Assembly (NCBI GenBank): GCA_030706745.1
Contig: JAUZNX010000008.1
Span: 1 to 64,000 of the forward strand
Source: Bacteroidota bacterium
Lineage (GTDB): Bacteria; Bacteroidota; Ignavibacteria; Palsa-1295
Direction of reading: 5' to 3'
DNA: 64,000 nucleotides
The first letter of the stretch is position 1. Each line of letters starts with the position of its first letter. The notes beneath the pieces were generated by a model. The model was not told where the DNA came from, searched no databases, and saw only the letters and a program-made list of their open reading frames with translations. A program made the position numbers and the translations under genes. Below, in pieces: positions 1 to 7,936 of the stretch.

Positions 1-1209
1 CGAATCCATCGGGAGCTATCGATCGAGCGGTTGTTTGGGCTGGCCGATCCGCCGCCTGTCCGGTCGCTCTATCACTATGAAGGACTGAAAGGCAAGATCG
101 ACGTGCCGAGCGAGTCGATTACGATGATCCTCTCACGGGACGTTCGCGCCAACGTTCGCATCGGCGCCGAGATGGCGCTCACCATCGCTCGCGAGAACCC
201 GCAGCGGGATGTCTGGTACGTCAACACTTACGCCGGCATCGCGCTGATGAAAGATGCCTTCCGCGAGGCGCTTGCGAATGCTTCGATGCCGGAGCCAGCG
301 CCGGACTATACGACCGGTCCGAAACCGGACGCAGAGCCGGAAGTAGAGGAAGCGCCATTGACGAACAAGGACGCGTTTTATCCGGGCTGGCGTCCACCGG
401 GACCGCGCGCCGAGCGTCCCTGGGAGCAGTGGGAACAGAGCAGCGGTGGCGCATGGACTTTGCTGAACAAGGAAGAGTCGAAGCGAGTCGAGGAGGAATT
501 CCTCGCGAAGCGTGATGCCGAGCGCGCATCGGCAAGAGCTGCATTGGATGCCGCGAAAGCTGCGGCACTGGCCTTGCTACCACAACCCGTTCTGCCAAAC
601 TTGCATCTGTTCGATGTACCATTGGGTCAGTGGGATGCGGAGAAGCTTTCGTCAGCGATCAACACCCCTCAGCGCGCGCTCCGCTGCGAGGAAACCCATC
701 ACCCTGTCCTCTCCCCACAAGGGGAGAGGGAAACAGTAGAAGAGAATCCTGTCGTCATCATCAACTCGTTCGAGTATGCGCCGCTGAACCGGAATGGCAA
801 GTGGCGGATGGCACGCGAGATACTCGAGTTGCAGGAGTCGCTCTCACTGACGGTAATCCTATTCTCGCATGAGATGCGAAGCGATTTGGAATCGGGATTG
901 CCGGGTCGGGGATCGCTAGGACTTATCAGCGGTCAGGCGGCCTCGGTTGTGCGACTTGCGGACCCGTTCGAACACCTGATCCGCAGTCGGAAACCTCGAA
1001 ACCAGCCAGAACGGGCCACTATTCATGAAGCACAAATGCTCGCGCCGGGCTTCTGTGATGATCAAAATATTTCTGAAGAGGGGCAGGAAATCGACGTCAT
1101 TGCGATGAGCGCGGAGCGCGAAGAAGCAATCCCGCGCACGAAGTCAATCGGACTTCGCACGCGGGACCGCGCCGTCGGCCTTCGGCCTGCGCGCAATGAC
1201 ACCCATTGA
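1..1209 (+). CDS. RecA-fold ATPase-like protein, 5'-partial
   Basis: The reading frame is open from the first base, so the real start lies upstream of the window; the first possible start inside it is TTG at 31. The visible protein has a beta-strand/helix pattern like RecA/DnaB-type ATPases: a hydrophobic strand followed by a loop (LSRDVRANVRIG) where a Walker A loop would sit, then a strand resembling the VLYINTE strand (VWYVNTY), and later a Walker B-like strand (VVIINSFEY). The canonical GxxxxGK[ST] is absent, so ATP binding is doubtful. The middle (about residues 90-190) is low-complexity, rich in Pro, Glu and Ala. A palindromic repeat is embedded at 708-729, and the last 35 or so residues are encoded by a second repeat (1096-1200), so the C-terminus was probably extended by repeat insertion. 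Function is not recognised. Confidence 0.55.
   Translation, partial: RIHRELSIERLFGLADPPPVRSLYHYEGLKGKIDVPSESITMILSRDVRANVRIGAEMALTIARENPQRDVWYVNTYAGIALMKDAFREALANASMPEPAPDYTTGPKPDAEPEVEEAPLTNKDAFYPGWRPPGPRAERPWEQWEQSSGGAWTLLNKEESKRVEEEFLAKRDAERASARAALDAAKAAALALLPQPVLPNLHLFDVPLGQWDAEKLSSAINTPQRALRCEETHHPVLSPQGERETVEENPVVIINSFEYAPLNRNGKWRMAREILELQESLSLTVILFSHEMRSDLESGLPGRGSLGLISGQAASVVRLADPFEHLIRSRKPRNQPERATIHEAQMLAPGFCDDQNISEEGQEIDVIAMSAEREEAIPRTKSIGLRTRDRAVGLRPARNDTH
708..729. repeat. Short palindrome inside a reading frame
   Basis: A perfect 9-bp stem, CCTCTCCCC (708-716) and GGGGAGAGG (721-729), with loop ACAA. It lies inside the first gene and is read through in frame. Stems of this type recur in many bacterial genomes as dispersed intergenic palindromes, and the flanking sequence (about 665-745) also looks unlike the rest of the protein, so the inserted segment may be about 80 bp. 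Confidence 0.6.
1096..1200. repeat. About 105-bp palindromic element with GTCATTGCG ends
   Basis: Terminal inverted repeats GTCATTGCG (1096-1104) and CGCAATGAC (1192-1200) enclose an inner inverted repeat GAAGTC/GACTTC around 1140-1157. The sequence type (GTCATTGCGA...GAAGCAATC) is a widespread dispersed bacterial repeat. It forms the 3' end of the preceding gene, whose stop codon follows 6 bp after it. Compare the element at 28830-28936, which has similar size and GTCAT-type ends. Confidence 0.65.
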
Positions 1210-1271
1210 GACTCCGATCTCGCAGTTGAACCTGTTCCGAAGGCATGACTGTTGGAAACGCGAAATAAATT

Positions 1272-2384
1272 ATGGCAGAAGTCCAACTCAAGAACCTGGA
1301 GAAGCGGTACGATAACGACGCGCATGCCGTTCGCGGCGTGACGTTTACGGCGCGTGATGGCGAGTTCGTCGTGCTTGTCGGTCCATCGGGTTGCGGCAAA
1401 ACGACGACACTCCGGATGGTCGCTGGATTAGAGGAGATCACGAGTGGCGATCTCTTTATCGATGGCGCGCGGATGAACGACCGCGAACCGAAAGACCGCG
1501 ACGTTGCGATGGTCTTCCAGAATTATGCGCTCTATCCGCACATGACGGTCTTCGAAAACATGGCCTTCCCACTCAAGATGCGGAAGGTGGCGAAGCCGGA
1601 GATCAAGCGTCAAGTCGAAGAAGCCGCGAAATTGCTCGGCATCGATCGGCACTTGAATAAGAAGCCAAAGGTGCTCTCCGGCGGCGAGCGGCAGCGCGTG
1701 GCCGTTGGACGCGCGATTGTTCGGCGTCCAAAAGTATTTTTGTTCGATGAGCCACTATCGAATCTTGACGCGGCGCTCCGCACACAGATGCGCGCTGAGC
1801 TGAAGCGCATTCAGCGCCGGTTAGGTGCGACGATGCTGTATGTCACTCACGATCAAGTTGAGGCGATGACGATGGGGGACCAGATCGCCGTGATGAATAA
1901 GGGTGAGTTGGAGCAATTCGGAAGTCCATCGGAAATATATGAGCGTCCTGCCACGGCCTTCGTGGCGCGGTTTTTGGGGTCGCCGGCGATGAACCTCATC
2001 TCTGGCGGGATCGTGACTGAAGCAGGGCAATCATTTTTTGTCGAGCATGAGGGTGCAAATAAACTGCGAATTCCGCTTTCGAAGATAACGGAGTCCCGTA
2101 ATGTTCAGCTTGGAATTCGTCCGGAACAGACAATAATCGAGAGTATGGAAGGATCGGACACAGCAACTGCCACTGGCAAGCTGATCTTGATCGAGCCAAT
2201 TGGAAGTGTTACGCATTACTACATTGACTGGCCCGGAGCTGCCGGCGGCACGCTGGTCGCAAGTGCAAGTCAATCGCAACGAGAATCACTGGAGCGGCTA
2301 AAGCTGGGCGACGCGATCACGCTCGGGTTTCCGGCAGCCGCGCTGCATCTGTTCGATCGTGATACAGGGAAGCGGTTAGTCTGA
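1272..2384 (+). CDS. ABC transporter ATP-binding protein, MalK/UgpC family
   Basis: A 370-residue ATPase that would energise a carbohydrate- or glycerol-phosphate-type importer from the cytoplasmic side. Walker A is GPSGCGKTT (residues 37-45), the signature is LSGGERQRV (135-143, Glu where many relatives have Gln), and Walker B is VFLFDEP (155-161) followed by a D-loop and a switch His in VTHDQ. After about residue 235 comes a C-terminal extension of MalK/UgpC type with TOBE-like beta strands. ATG start at 1272. No permease or binding-protein gene is adjacent, so the substrate cannot be read from context; ATPases of this family can serve several permeases encoded elsewhere. Confidence 0.93.
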   Translation: MAEVQLKNLEKRYDNDAHAVRGVTFTARDGEFVVLVGPSGCGKTTTLRMVAGLEEITSGDLFIDGARMNDREPKDRDVAMVFQNYALYPHMTVFENMAFPLKMRKVAKPEIKRQVEEAAKLLGIDRHLNKKPKVLSGGERQRVAVGRAIVRRPKVFLFDEPLSNLDAALRTQMRAELKRIQRRLGATMLYVTHDQVEAMTMGDQIAVMNKGELEQFGSPSEIYERPATAFVARFLGSPAMNLISGGIVTEAGQSFFVEHEGANKLRIPLSKITESRNVQLGIRPEQTIIESMEGSDTATATGKLILIEPIGSVTHYYIDWPGAAGGTLVASASQSQRESLERLKLGDAITLGFPAAALHLFDRDTGKRLV

Positions 2385-2462
2385 TCATGTTCGATCGGCT
2401 GATGATTTTGCAGGAATTGCGGGATTTATGAGATTGTCATTTTTCGTTGTATGACCAAGTAT

Positions 2463-2468
2463 TATAAT
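2463..2468 (+). promoter_or_regulatory. Possible -10 element for the NYN-domain gene
   Basis: A perfect TATAAT stands 58 bp before the ATG of the NYN gene in an AT-rich 140-bp gap. No good TTGACA lies 16-18 bp upstream, so this is a weak prediction. Confidence 0.3.
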
Positions 2469-2525
2469 ATTTGAGAATCGAGAATAGCTCTTAACATACC
2501 GTCAAATAAATATTTCGATACTATT

Positions 2526-3134
2526 ATGGAAGTCCAAAATCCCTTTACCAACGGCCACGAGCGCAATCGTATTTCTTTGTTTGTCGATGGTGAGAATGCC
2601 TATTATGCCCAGCGTTCGCTTGGTTGGTTTTTCGATCCGCGGAAGTTGCTCGATTACTTCACACAAGGCTCGACGATCGGCGATGCCTTCTGGTATGCCT
2701 CGCAAAAGATGCCTCCGGATGCTCGCGAGCAGCGGTTCTATGGTTATCTGAATCACGCCGGGTATACCGTGCGCGTTAAGTCCATTAAGTATTTTCGAGA
2801 CGAGGCTTCGGGAGAGTTGACCCGCAAAGCGAATCTCGATCTTGAGCTTGCGATCGATCTATTCACCACTAGTTCGCAGTATGACACTGCGGTATTAGTG
2901 ACTGGCGATGGTGATTTCGAACGTGCGGTCGAGCTGCTACGCAGTTATGGCAAGCGCGTCATTGTTGCATCGACGCAAGACACAGTAGCTCGCGAGCTGC
3001 GCAATGCCGTCGGGAAGCATTTCCTCGACCTTGCGACACTACGGCAGCACATCGAGCGATTCGTTGCTCCGACAGCGGCGAATGCGCAAGTTGATCCGGT
3101 CGCACTACGCGAAGAGGCGGAGGAATTGGTTTGA
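2526..3134 (+). CDS. NYN domain (LabA/DUF88-like) protein, putative nuclease
   Basis: A 202-residue protein of the NYN/PIN-like fold, a family of predicted metal-dependent ribonucleases. The conserved acidic residues are visible: Asp in FVDGEN near the N-terminus, Asp residues in KANLDLELAIDLF, and the TGDGDFE motif in the middle, followed by the strand GKRVIVAST. The length fits a single NYN domain with a short acidic tail. ATG start at 2526, preceded by an AT-rich gap holding TATAAT. Not obviously in an operon. The biological target of such solitary LabA-like proteins is generally unknown. Confidence 0.85.
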   Translation: MEVQNPFTNGHERNRISLFVDGENAYYAQRSLGWFFDPRKLLDYFTQGSTIGDAFWYASQKMPPDAREQRFYGYLNHAGYTVRVKSIKYFRDEASGELTRKANLDLELAIDLFTTSSQYDTAVLVTGDGDFERAVELLRSYGKRVIVASTQDTVARELRNAVGKHFLDLATLRQHIERFVAPTAANAQVDPVALREEAEELV

Positions 3135-3158
3135 CATTTTGAAATGTATAGATACACT
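3131..3158 (+). promoter_or_regulatory. Consensus-like promoter just after the NYN gene
   Basis: TTGACA (3131-3136), 16-bp spacer, TACACT (3153-3158). The -35 overlaps the stop codon of the NYN gene. It points into a region with no convincing gene on the plus strand. Confidence 0.4.
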
Positions 3159-3587
3159 ACACCCTTGCTCTTGCAAGGGTGGTGCCACGTAATGACGGTG
3201 TTTTTGCTGTGCCCCCCGGCAGCGGATGGCGCGCTTTGCGCTTTGTGTCCATCCGGGACCAGCAACTCAGGCAGACCTCGGCGTTTGGAACATTGCTAAA
3301 AAGTGCCAGAAGTATTGCTTCCAGCAATCAACTCACTGTTGAGTACAGCAATCAGGTTAACAAGAGTTCACGAGATGGGATGAAAAATTTGTCGAATTGA
3401 CATTCAGGCTCAAAATGAGTATATTTGTGCGGACATTAGTAGTCTTCTCAAACCCTCTTAGGATCATGATCTTCATTCGGAATACATTCCAGCTTAAATT
3501 TGGCAAGGCTAAGGATGCCAAAGCACTCATACAACAGTTCGAGAGAAGGAAGCGCGCGGACATCCACCAATGCGCGCTCGGGGCAGT
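3135..3587. other. 453-bp region without an intact gene
   Basis: It contains the promoter-like sequence at 3131-3158, a perfect hairpin ACCCTTGC (3161-3168), loop TCTT, GCAAGGGT (3173-3180) without a T-tract, a second weaker stem near 3226-3262 (GGATG...CATCC), and a fragment of a gene at 3466-3545. A short RNA is possible but unproven; otherwise it looks like decayed sequence. Confidence 0.5.
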
Positions 3588-3657
3588 CTATTTTGTCCCG
3601 AGCAGCCGCATTTTCCATGCTAAGATCTGGCGCTGTAATTCTGGATGCGAGACCATG
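3466..3657 (+). pseudogene. Fragment of a small alpha/beta protein gene
   Basis: An ATG-initiated frame begins with MIFIRNTFQLKFGKAKDAKA, which resembles the N-terminus of a family of about 100-residue proteins that begin RNVFQLKFGKAKEAKAL. After about 28 residues the similarity stops, and the frame continues antisense to the small gene at 3588-3788. I read this as the remaining 5' end of a lost gene. The match is from memory and short, so confidence is low. Confidence 0.35.
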
Positions 3658-3788
3658 TGACGCTCGCGCAAGTCATTCACGGAATGCTGGATGCGTTTGC
3701 GCATATATACATAGAACTCGATATCCTCGACACTCCAGTCTTCGGGAAGCGTCTCGATCATCGCAATGATTTGCTGCTTTGCCGTCAT
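3588..3788 (-). CDS. Small antitoxin-like protein
   Basis: A 66-residue protein starting MTAKQQIIAMIETLPEDWSV, with the pattern of short helical antitoxin or addiction-module proteins (a [KQ]QII..IE.LPED.S.ED start and a basic, Leu-rich tail). The ATG at 3788 lies 2 bp after the hpd stop codon, so it is probably co-transcribed with hpd; an in-frame TTG at 3794 would overlap hpd. No RelE/ParE-like toxin gene is visible downstream, where the sequence is degraded (3135-3587), so it is either an orphan antitoxin or an unrelated small protein. Confidence 0.6.
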   Translation of the reverse strand: MTAKQQIIAMIETLPEDWSVEDIEFYVYMRKRIQHSVNDLRERHMVSHPELQRQILAWKMRLLGTK

Positions 3789-3790
3789 CC

Positions 3791-4930
3791 TCAAAGATTA
3801 CCTCGCAATTCCTGCTCTCGTTCGATGGATTCGAACAGTGCCTTGAAATTGCCTTTGCCAAATGACCGCGCACCTCGCCGCTGAATGATCTCGAAGAAGA
3901 CCGTCGGACGGTCTTGAGCGGGCTTGGTAAAGATTTGCAGCATGTAGCCATCGTCATCCCGATCGACAAGGATACCGAGTGCTTCAAGCTGTTCAACCGG
4001 CTCATTGATTTTACCAACGCGGTCTTGCAGCTCTCGATAATAGCTACTTGGGACGCGAAGAAAATCAACCCCTTGCGCGGACAATTTCGAAACCGCTTCA
4101 ATGATATTTCCTGTCGCGAGGGCAATATGCTGCACGCCGGGTCCGCGATACCACTCGACGTATTCCTCAATCTGCGATTTCTTTCGACCGGTCGCAGGCT
4201 CATTAATTGGAAATTTGATCTTTTCGGAGCCCGAGGCAACGACCTTGGACATCAGCGCAGAGTATTCCGTGGAAATATCTTTATCATCGAACGAAACGAA
4301 AAGATGGAACCCCATTACATCCTCATACCACTTAACCCAATCGTTCATTTGATTCCAGCCGACATTCCCAACGACGTGATCGACGGCCGCAAGCCCGGTT
4401 GGTCGAGCGATGGTATCCTCCGAGGCAATTGCCCGGTATCCCGGTGCAAAACCACGATAATTCTTGCGATCGACGAAGCTGTGGAGGGTATCCCCGTATG
4501 TTTTGATCGCAGCAGTCCTGTACGTACCATTTTCATCTGATACCTCCCGCGGCTCCTGAATGCCAACGGCGCCACGCTTGGTCGTTTCACTGTATGCGCG
4601 CTCAACATCATCAACTTCCAGTGAAATATCGCGCACGCCATCACCATGCATTGCAAGGTGGTCCTGGTACGGATGCTCCGGCAATAATGGCGTCGTCAGA
4701 ACAAAACGGATTTTACCTTGTTCGAGGACATAGCTGGCACGATCGCGAACGCCTGTCTCAAGGCCAGCATATGCGGTCAGCTTAAAACCAAAAGCCGAGC
4801 GATAATAGTACGCCGATTGTTTGGCATTACCGACGACAAACTCCAAGTGATCGATCGCGCGGATCGGGAAAAAGTCCTGCTCGGCAGAGTTCGATACCGC
4901 GATGGGTGCTGGTGATAGTTCGTTAGGCAT
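3791..4930 (-). CDS. hpd: 4-hydroxyphenylpyruvate dioxygenase
   Basis: A 379-residue Fe(II) enzyme that converts 4-hydroxyphenylpyruvate to homogentisate in tyrosine breakdown (or toward plastoquinone/tocopherol-type quinones). Two vicinal-oxygen-chelate halves are visible, the first starting at DHLEFVVGN (about residue 27) and the second at DHVVGNV. The expected iron ligands are His185 (VDHVV), His268 (GVQHIAL) and Glu347 (FFEII), and the C-terminal GKGNFKALFESIE helix that gates the active site is present. The length is normal. It is divergent from dacB with only 37 bp between starts. No homogentisate dioxygenase or other tyrosine genes are nearby. Confidence 0.96.
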   Translation of the reverse strand: MPNELSPAPIAVSNSAEQDFFPIRAIDHLEFVVGNAKQSAYYYRSAFGFKLTAYAGLETGVRDRASYVLEQGKIRFVLTTPLLPEHPYQDHLAMHGDGVRDISLEVDDVERAYSETTKRGAVGIQEPREVSDENGTYRTAAIKTYGDTLHSFVDRKNYRGFAPGYRAIASEDTIARPTGLAAVDHVVGNVGWNQMNDWVKWYEDVMGFHLFVSFDDKDISTEYSALMSKVVASGSEKIKFPINEPATGRKKSQIEEYVEWYRGPGVQHIALATGNIIEAVSKLSAQGVDFLRVPSSYYRELQDRVGKINEPVEQLEALGILVDRDDDGYMLQIFTKPAQDRPTVFFEIIQRRGARSFGKGNFKALFESIEREQELRGNL

Positions 4931-4967
4931 AGGAATCTAGACAAGAAATGATATTTATTTCGCAACA

Positions 4968-6461
4968 ATGAAGCGATTGATTCCGGTTCGGGATTTCGTA
5001 GCTGCGTCTTTGAACTCAGGGTACGGGCGCATTAATCGTGTCCTCAGAGCCCTTGGTTTGATTTCATCGCTGCTTTTGTCAACGGAGTTGAGTGCCCAGA
5101 CTGCGACCGATCAGCTGGTTCGTGAATTAGACAGTCTGTTTCACACTTCACGCTTCTCAAATGCGACATTCGGCGTTTCTATTCAATCGCTCAAGTCCGG
5201 CGACTTTCTTTACAGGCTGAACGATACGAAGAGCCTCTTGCCGGCTTCGAACATGAAACTCTTCACCGCAGCCGAAGCACTGGCGCTGCTGGGTCCGGAG
5301 TATCGATATAAGACCGAGATGCTGACGAATGGAAAGATCAAGAGGCATACGCTATATGGCGATCTGATTTTTCGAGGCGTGGGCGACCCAACATCTCTCT
5401 CTCCGATCGACACGGAAGATAGTTGGGACGATACTCTCAATGCACATGAAATCTATCAAATGACAGGTTCATTTATTGCAGACAATTCCTTCTTTACACC
5501 CGAGTACTATCCGACAGGTTGGCAAATTGATGATTTGCCATATTACTATGCAACCCCTGTCTCAGCGTTGATTGCCAATGAAAATAAGGTTACACTTGCC
5601 ATCTTTCCGGGCCTTAGCTTAGGCAGTGCTGCAATCGTAAGTTGGAAGCGAACCCCATACCCTTATGGAGTCATCCTAAACAAAGCGACGACTGGTTCGC
5701 CTTCATCGACGGTGACTATTGATGCTGGGCGCAAGATCGGGACTGATACAATTGTCGTGACGGGAAGCATTCCTCTCGGCGACACCGAGATAGATGAAGA
5801 AACATCGATCGATAATCCCGAAACGTACGCGGTAAAATTGTTAATGGGAATGTGTCCGAATTACAGAGGTTTCCATCAACGTGCGATCCACCAAAAAGTC
5901 TTAGCGACTCATCAGAGTCCTCCACTTACCAGCATCATTCAGCACATGAACAAAGAATCCGACAACCTCTACGCCGAGTGCCTCTTCCGCACCGTCGCCA
6001 AGGTTAAGGGTGGTGAAGGAAGCTGGATGCGAGGCATTGAGGTCATGCGGAAATATTTGGCATCCATTGGCATCGATACGATGAACCTTCAATTCACAGA
6101 TGGATCGGGTCTCTCGCGGATGGATTTTGTGACGACAGATGCAATAATAAAACTTCTCATGGTGGTGTGGAAAGATCCGAAACTAAAGGAGCCATTTTAC
6201 AACTCGTTGCCAATTATGGGCGTCGATGGTACCCTCAAGAACCAATTAAAAGGCACGCCTGCCGCAGGTAATGTTCACGCAAAGACCGGTTCGATGACAG
6301 GTGTTCGCTCGATTTCAGGTTACCTTACTACACGCGATGGTGAGCCAATAGCATTCTCGATCCTGCTGAACAATTTTACGGCTCCCGGCAGTGATGCAAC
6401 CAAGCTCGAGAATGAAGTGCTTACGAGGTTGGTGAACTTTTCACGCGTAGAAAGCCATTAA
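4968..6461 (+). CDS. dacB: D-alanyl-D-alanine carboxypeptidase/endopeptidase, S13 (PBP4)
   Basis: A 497-residue periplasmic penicillin-binding protein that trims or cleaves peptidoglycan cross-links. A signal-like hydrophobic segment at about residues 27-43 ends in LSAQ. The three active-site motifs of the family are in order: SNMK (94-97), SDN (331-333) and KTG (439-441), with the large S13 insertion domain between the first two. First gene of a likely three-gene operon: the stop codon is directly followed by the next possible start, and two M16 peptidases follow. Divergent from hpd, so the 37-bp gap must hold at least one promoter. Confidence 0.93.
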   Translation: MKRLIPVRDFVAASLNSGYGRINRVLRALGLISSLLLSTELSAQTATDQLVRELDSLFHTSRFSNATFGVSIQSLKSGDFLYRLNDTKSLLPASNMKLFTAAEALALLGPEYRYKTEMLTNGKIKRHTLYGDLIFRGVGDPTSLSPIDTEDSWDDTLNAHEIYQMTGSFIADNSFFTPEYYPTGWQIDDLPYYYATPVSALIANENKVTLAIFPGLSLGSAAIVSWKRTPYPYGVILNKATTGSPSSTVTIDAGRKIGTDTIVVTGSIPLGDTEIDEETSIDNPETYAVKLLMGMCPNYRGFHQRAIHQKVLATHQSPPLTSIIQHMNKESDNLYAECLFRTVAKVKGGEGSWMRGIEVMRKYLASIGIDTMNLQFTDGSGLSRMDFVTTDAIIKLLMVVWKDPKLKEPFYNSLPIMGVDGTLKNQLKGTPAAGNVHAKTGSMTGVRSISGYLTTRDGEPIAFSILLNNFTAPGSDATKLENEVLTRLVNFSRVESH

Positions 6462-6509
6462 ATGCTTGCTTTGCGACTCACCACGCACTTCCGTCGTAAT
6501 TATTTCAGA

Positions 6510-7889
6510 ATGAAGTTCTTTCTTCGTATCGCAATCTTTTGGGTTGCCATTTCCATAATTCCGGGCGTGACCTATGCCCAGCTTCCACCCTGGACGAGGT
6601 TCAAACTCAGTAATGGCCTAGAGGTCCTGGTTGTAGAGAACCACCTGACGCCCATCGTGACAATCGAAATCAGCGTCAAGAACGGCTCGTTTACAGAGCC
6701 ACCAGAATACAATGGGCTCTCGCATCTGTACGAGCACATGTTCTTTACCTCGAACGCGCGTGACACAACAGAGGATGACTTCCTCGGTCGGGTGGATGAT
6801 CTTGGAATCGTATATAATGGAAGGACCGAAGAAGAACTCGTAGAGTATTATTTCACACTGCCGAAACAAAATCTTGAGCCTGGGCTCGACTTCATGGCAA
6901 CGGCGATCACCTCTCCACTTTTCAAGCCTGATGAACTGCACAAACAGCAGGAGATCGTGCTAGGTGAGTTTGACCGCAATGAGGCCTTGCCGCTCTTCAA
7001 GTTTGGACGCAAGGTGGATTCTGCTCTCTGGGACGGGTATCTCTCGAGAAAGGAGCCCCTCGGCGAGCGGCCAACGATCAAGTCGGCTACTCGGGAAAAG
7101 ATGCTGACGATTAAGAACCGGTATTATATTCCGAACAACTCATTACTCATCGTTTCTGGCGATGTGAATACCGAGCAGATTCGCAAACTAGTGCCGAAAT
7201 ACTTCGACCGCTGGCAAAGTGGTCCGGATCCGTTTATTGCTAATCCACCAGTTCGTGCACCACCTCTCAAGGGGCCGGTTCTTGTGCTTGATACAATTGA
7301 TGAGCCGCGCGCAGTTGTGTTTGTCCGCTGGCATGGGCCCTCCATCGGACTCGATGACAAGGGGACCTATGTTGGCGATGTATTTAGCGAGATCATCAAG
7401 CAGCCCGAGCATCCATTTACGAAATCGCTTGAAGAAAGTGGACTCGCGCAGAGTGTCAACTTCTGGTATTTTACCCAGCGCTACATTGGCCCGATTCGGC
7501 CAGACATTGTTACGACTCCAGATCGGCTGGAGGAAGCGATGAAAACATTCTGGCGGCAGGTTGATATGTTCGACGACACCAATTATTTTACTGACGAAGA
7601 ACTGGAAACCGCAAAAAATGTGCTGCGAACGCAGACCTTGTATCGAAGCGAGCAACTGAGCGAATTCACGCATGATCTGGCATTCTGGTGGGCCGCTGCC
7701 GGTCTCGATTATTACGGACATTATCTCGATGACCTGAGTAAGGTTACTCGGAAGGATATAGCCGATTACATTCATCGCTACATAAAAGGGAAGCCGTTTG
7801 TGCTGGGAGTCGCTATGAATAAAGAAGGCTTTGAAAAGATCGGCCCGACCCTGGGAAAGCTCGTATTCCCTAATATGAAGCAGCCATGA
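6510..7889 (+). CDS. M16 family zinc peptidase, catalytic
   Basis: A processing-protease/pitrilysin-family protein, probably periplasmic. The inverted zinc motif HLYEH is at residues 72-76 of this model, with the third ligand Glu about 77 residues later in EIVLGEFDRNE. ATG at 6510 gives a clean signal peptide (MKFFLRIAIFWVAISI..., ending TYAQ); an in-frame ATG at 6462, directly after the dacB stop codon, would add 16 residues. Two M16 domains (N and C halves) are recognisable. The next gene encodes the usual inactive partner, a common pairing for bacterial M16 proteins. Confidence 0.92.
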   Translation: MKFFLRIAIFWVAISIIPGVTYAQLPPWTRFKLSNGLEVLVVENHLTPIVTIEISVKNGSFTEPPEYNGLSHLYEHMFFTSNARDTTEDDFLGRVDDLGIVYNGRTEEELVEYYFTLPKQNLEPGLDFMATAITSPLFKPDELHKQQEIVLGEFDRNEALPLFKFGRKVDSALWDGYLSRKEPLGERPTIKSATREKMLTIKNRYYIPNNSLLIVSGDVNTEQIRKLVPKYFDRWQSGPDPFIANPPVRAPPLKGPVLVLDTIDEPRAVVFVRWHGPSIGLDDKGTYVGDVFSEIIKQPEHPFTKSLEESGLAQSVNFWYFTQRYIGPIRPDIVTTPDRLEEAMKTFWRQVDMFDDTNYFTDEELETAKNVLRTQTLYRSEQLSEFTHDLAFWWAAAGLDYYGHYLDDLSKVTRKDIADYIHRYIKGKPFVLGVAMNKEGFEKIGPTLGKLVFPNMKQP

Positions 7890-7936
7890 GAAGAGGAACT
7901 TTCGAATTGCGAAACTGGAATCGGAATCGGTCAACG

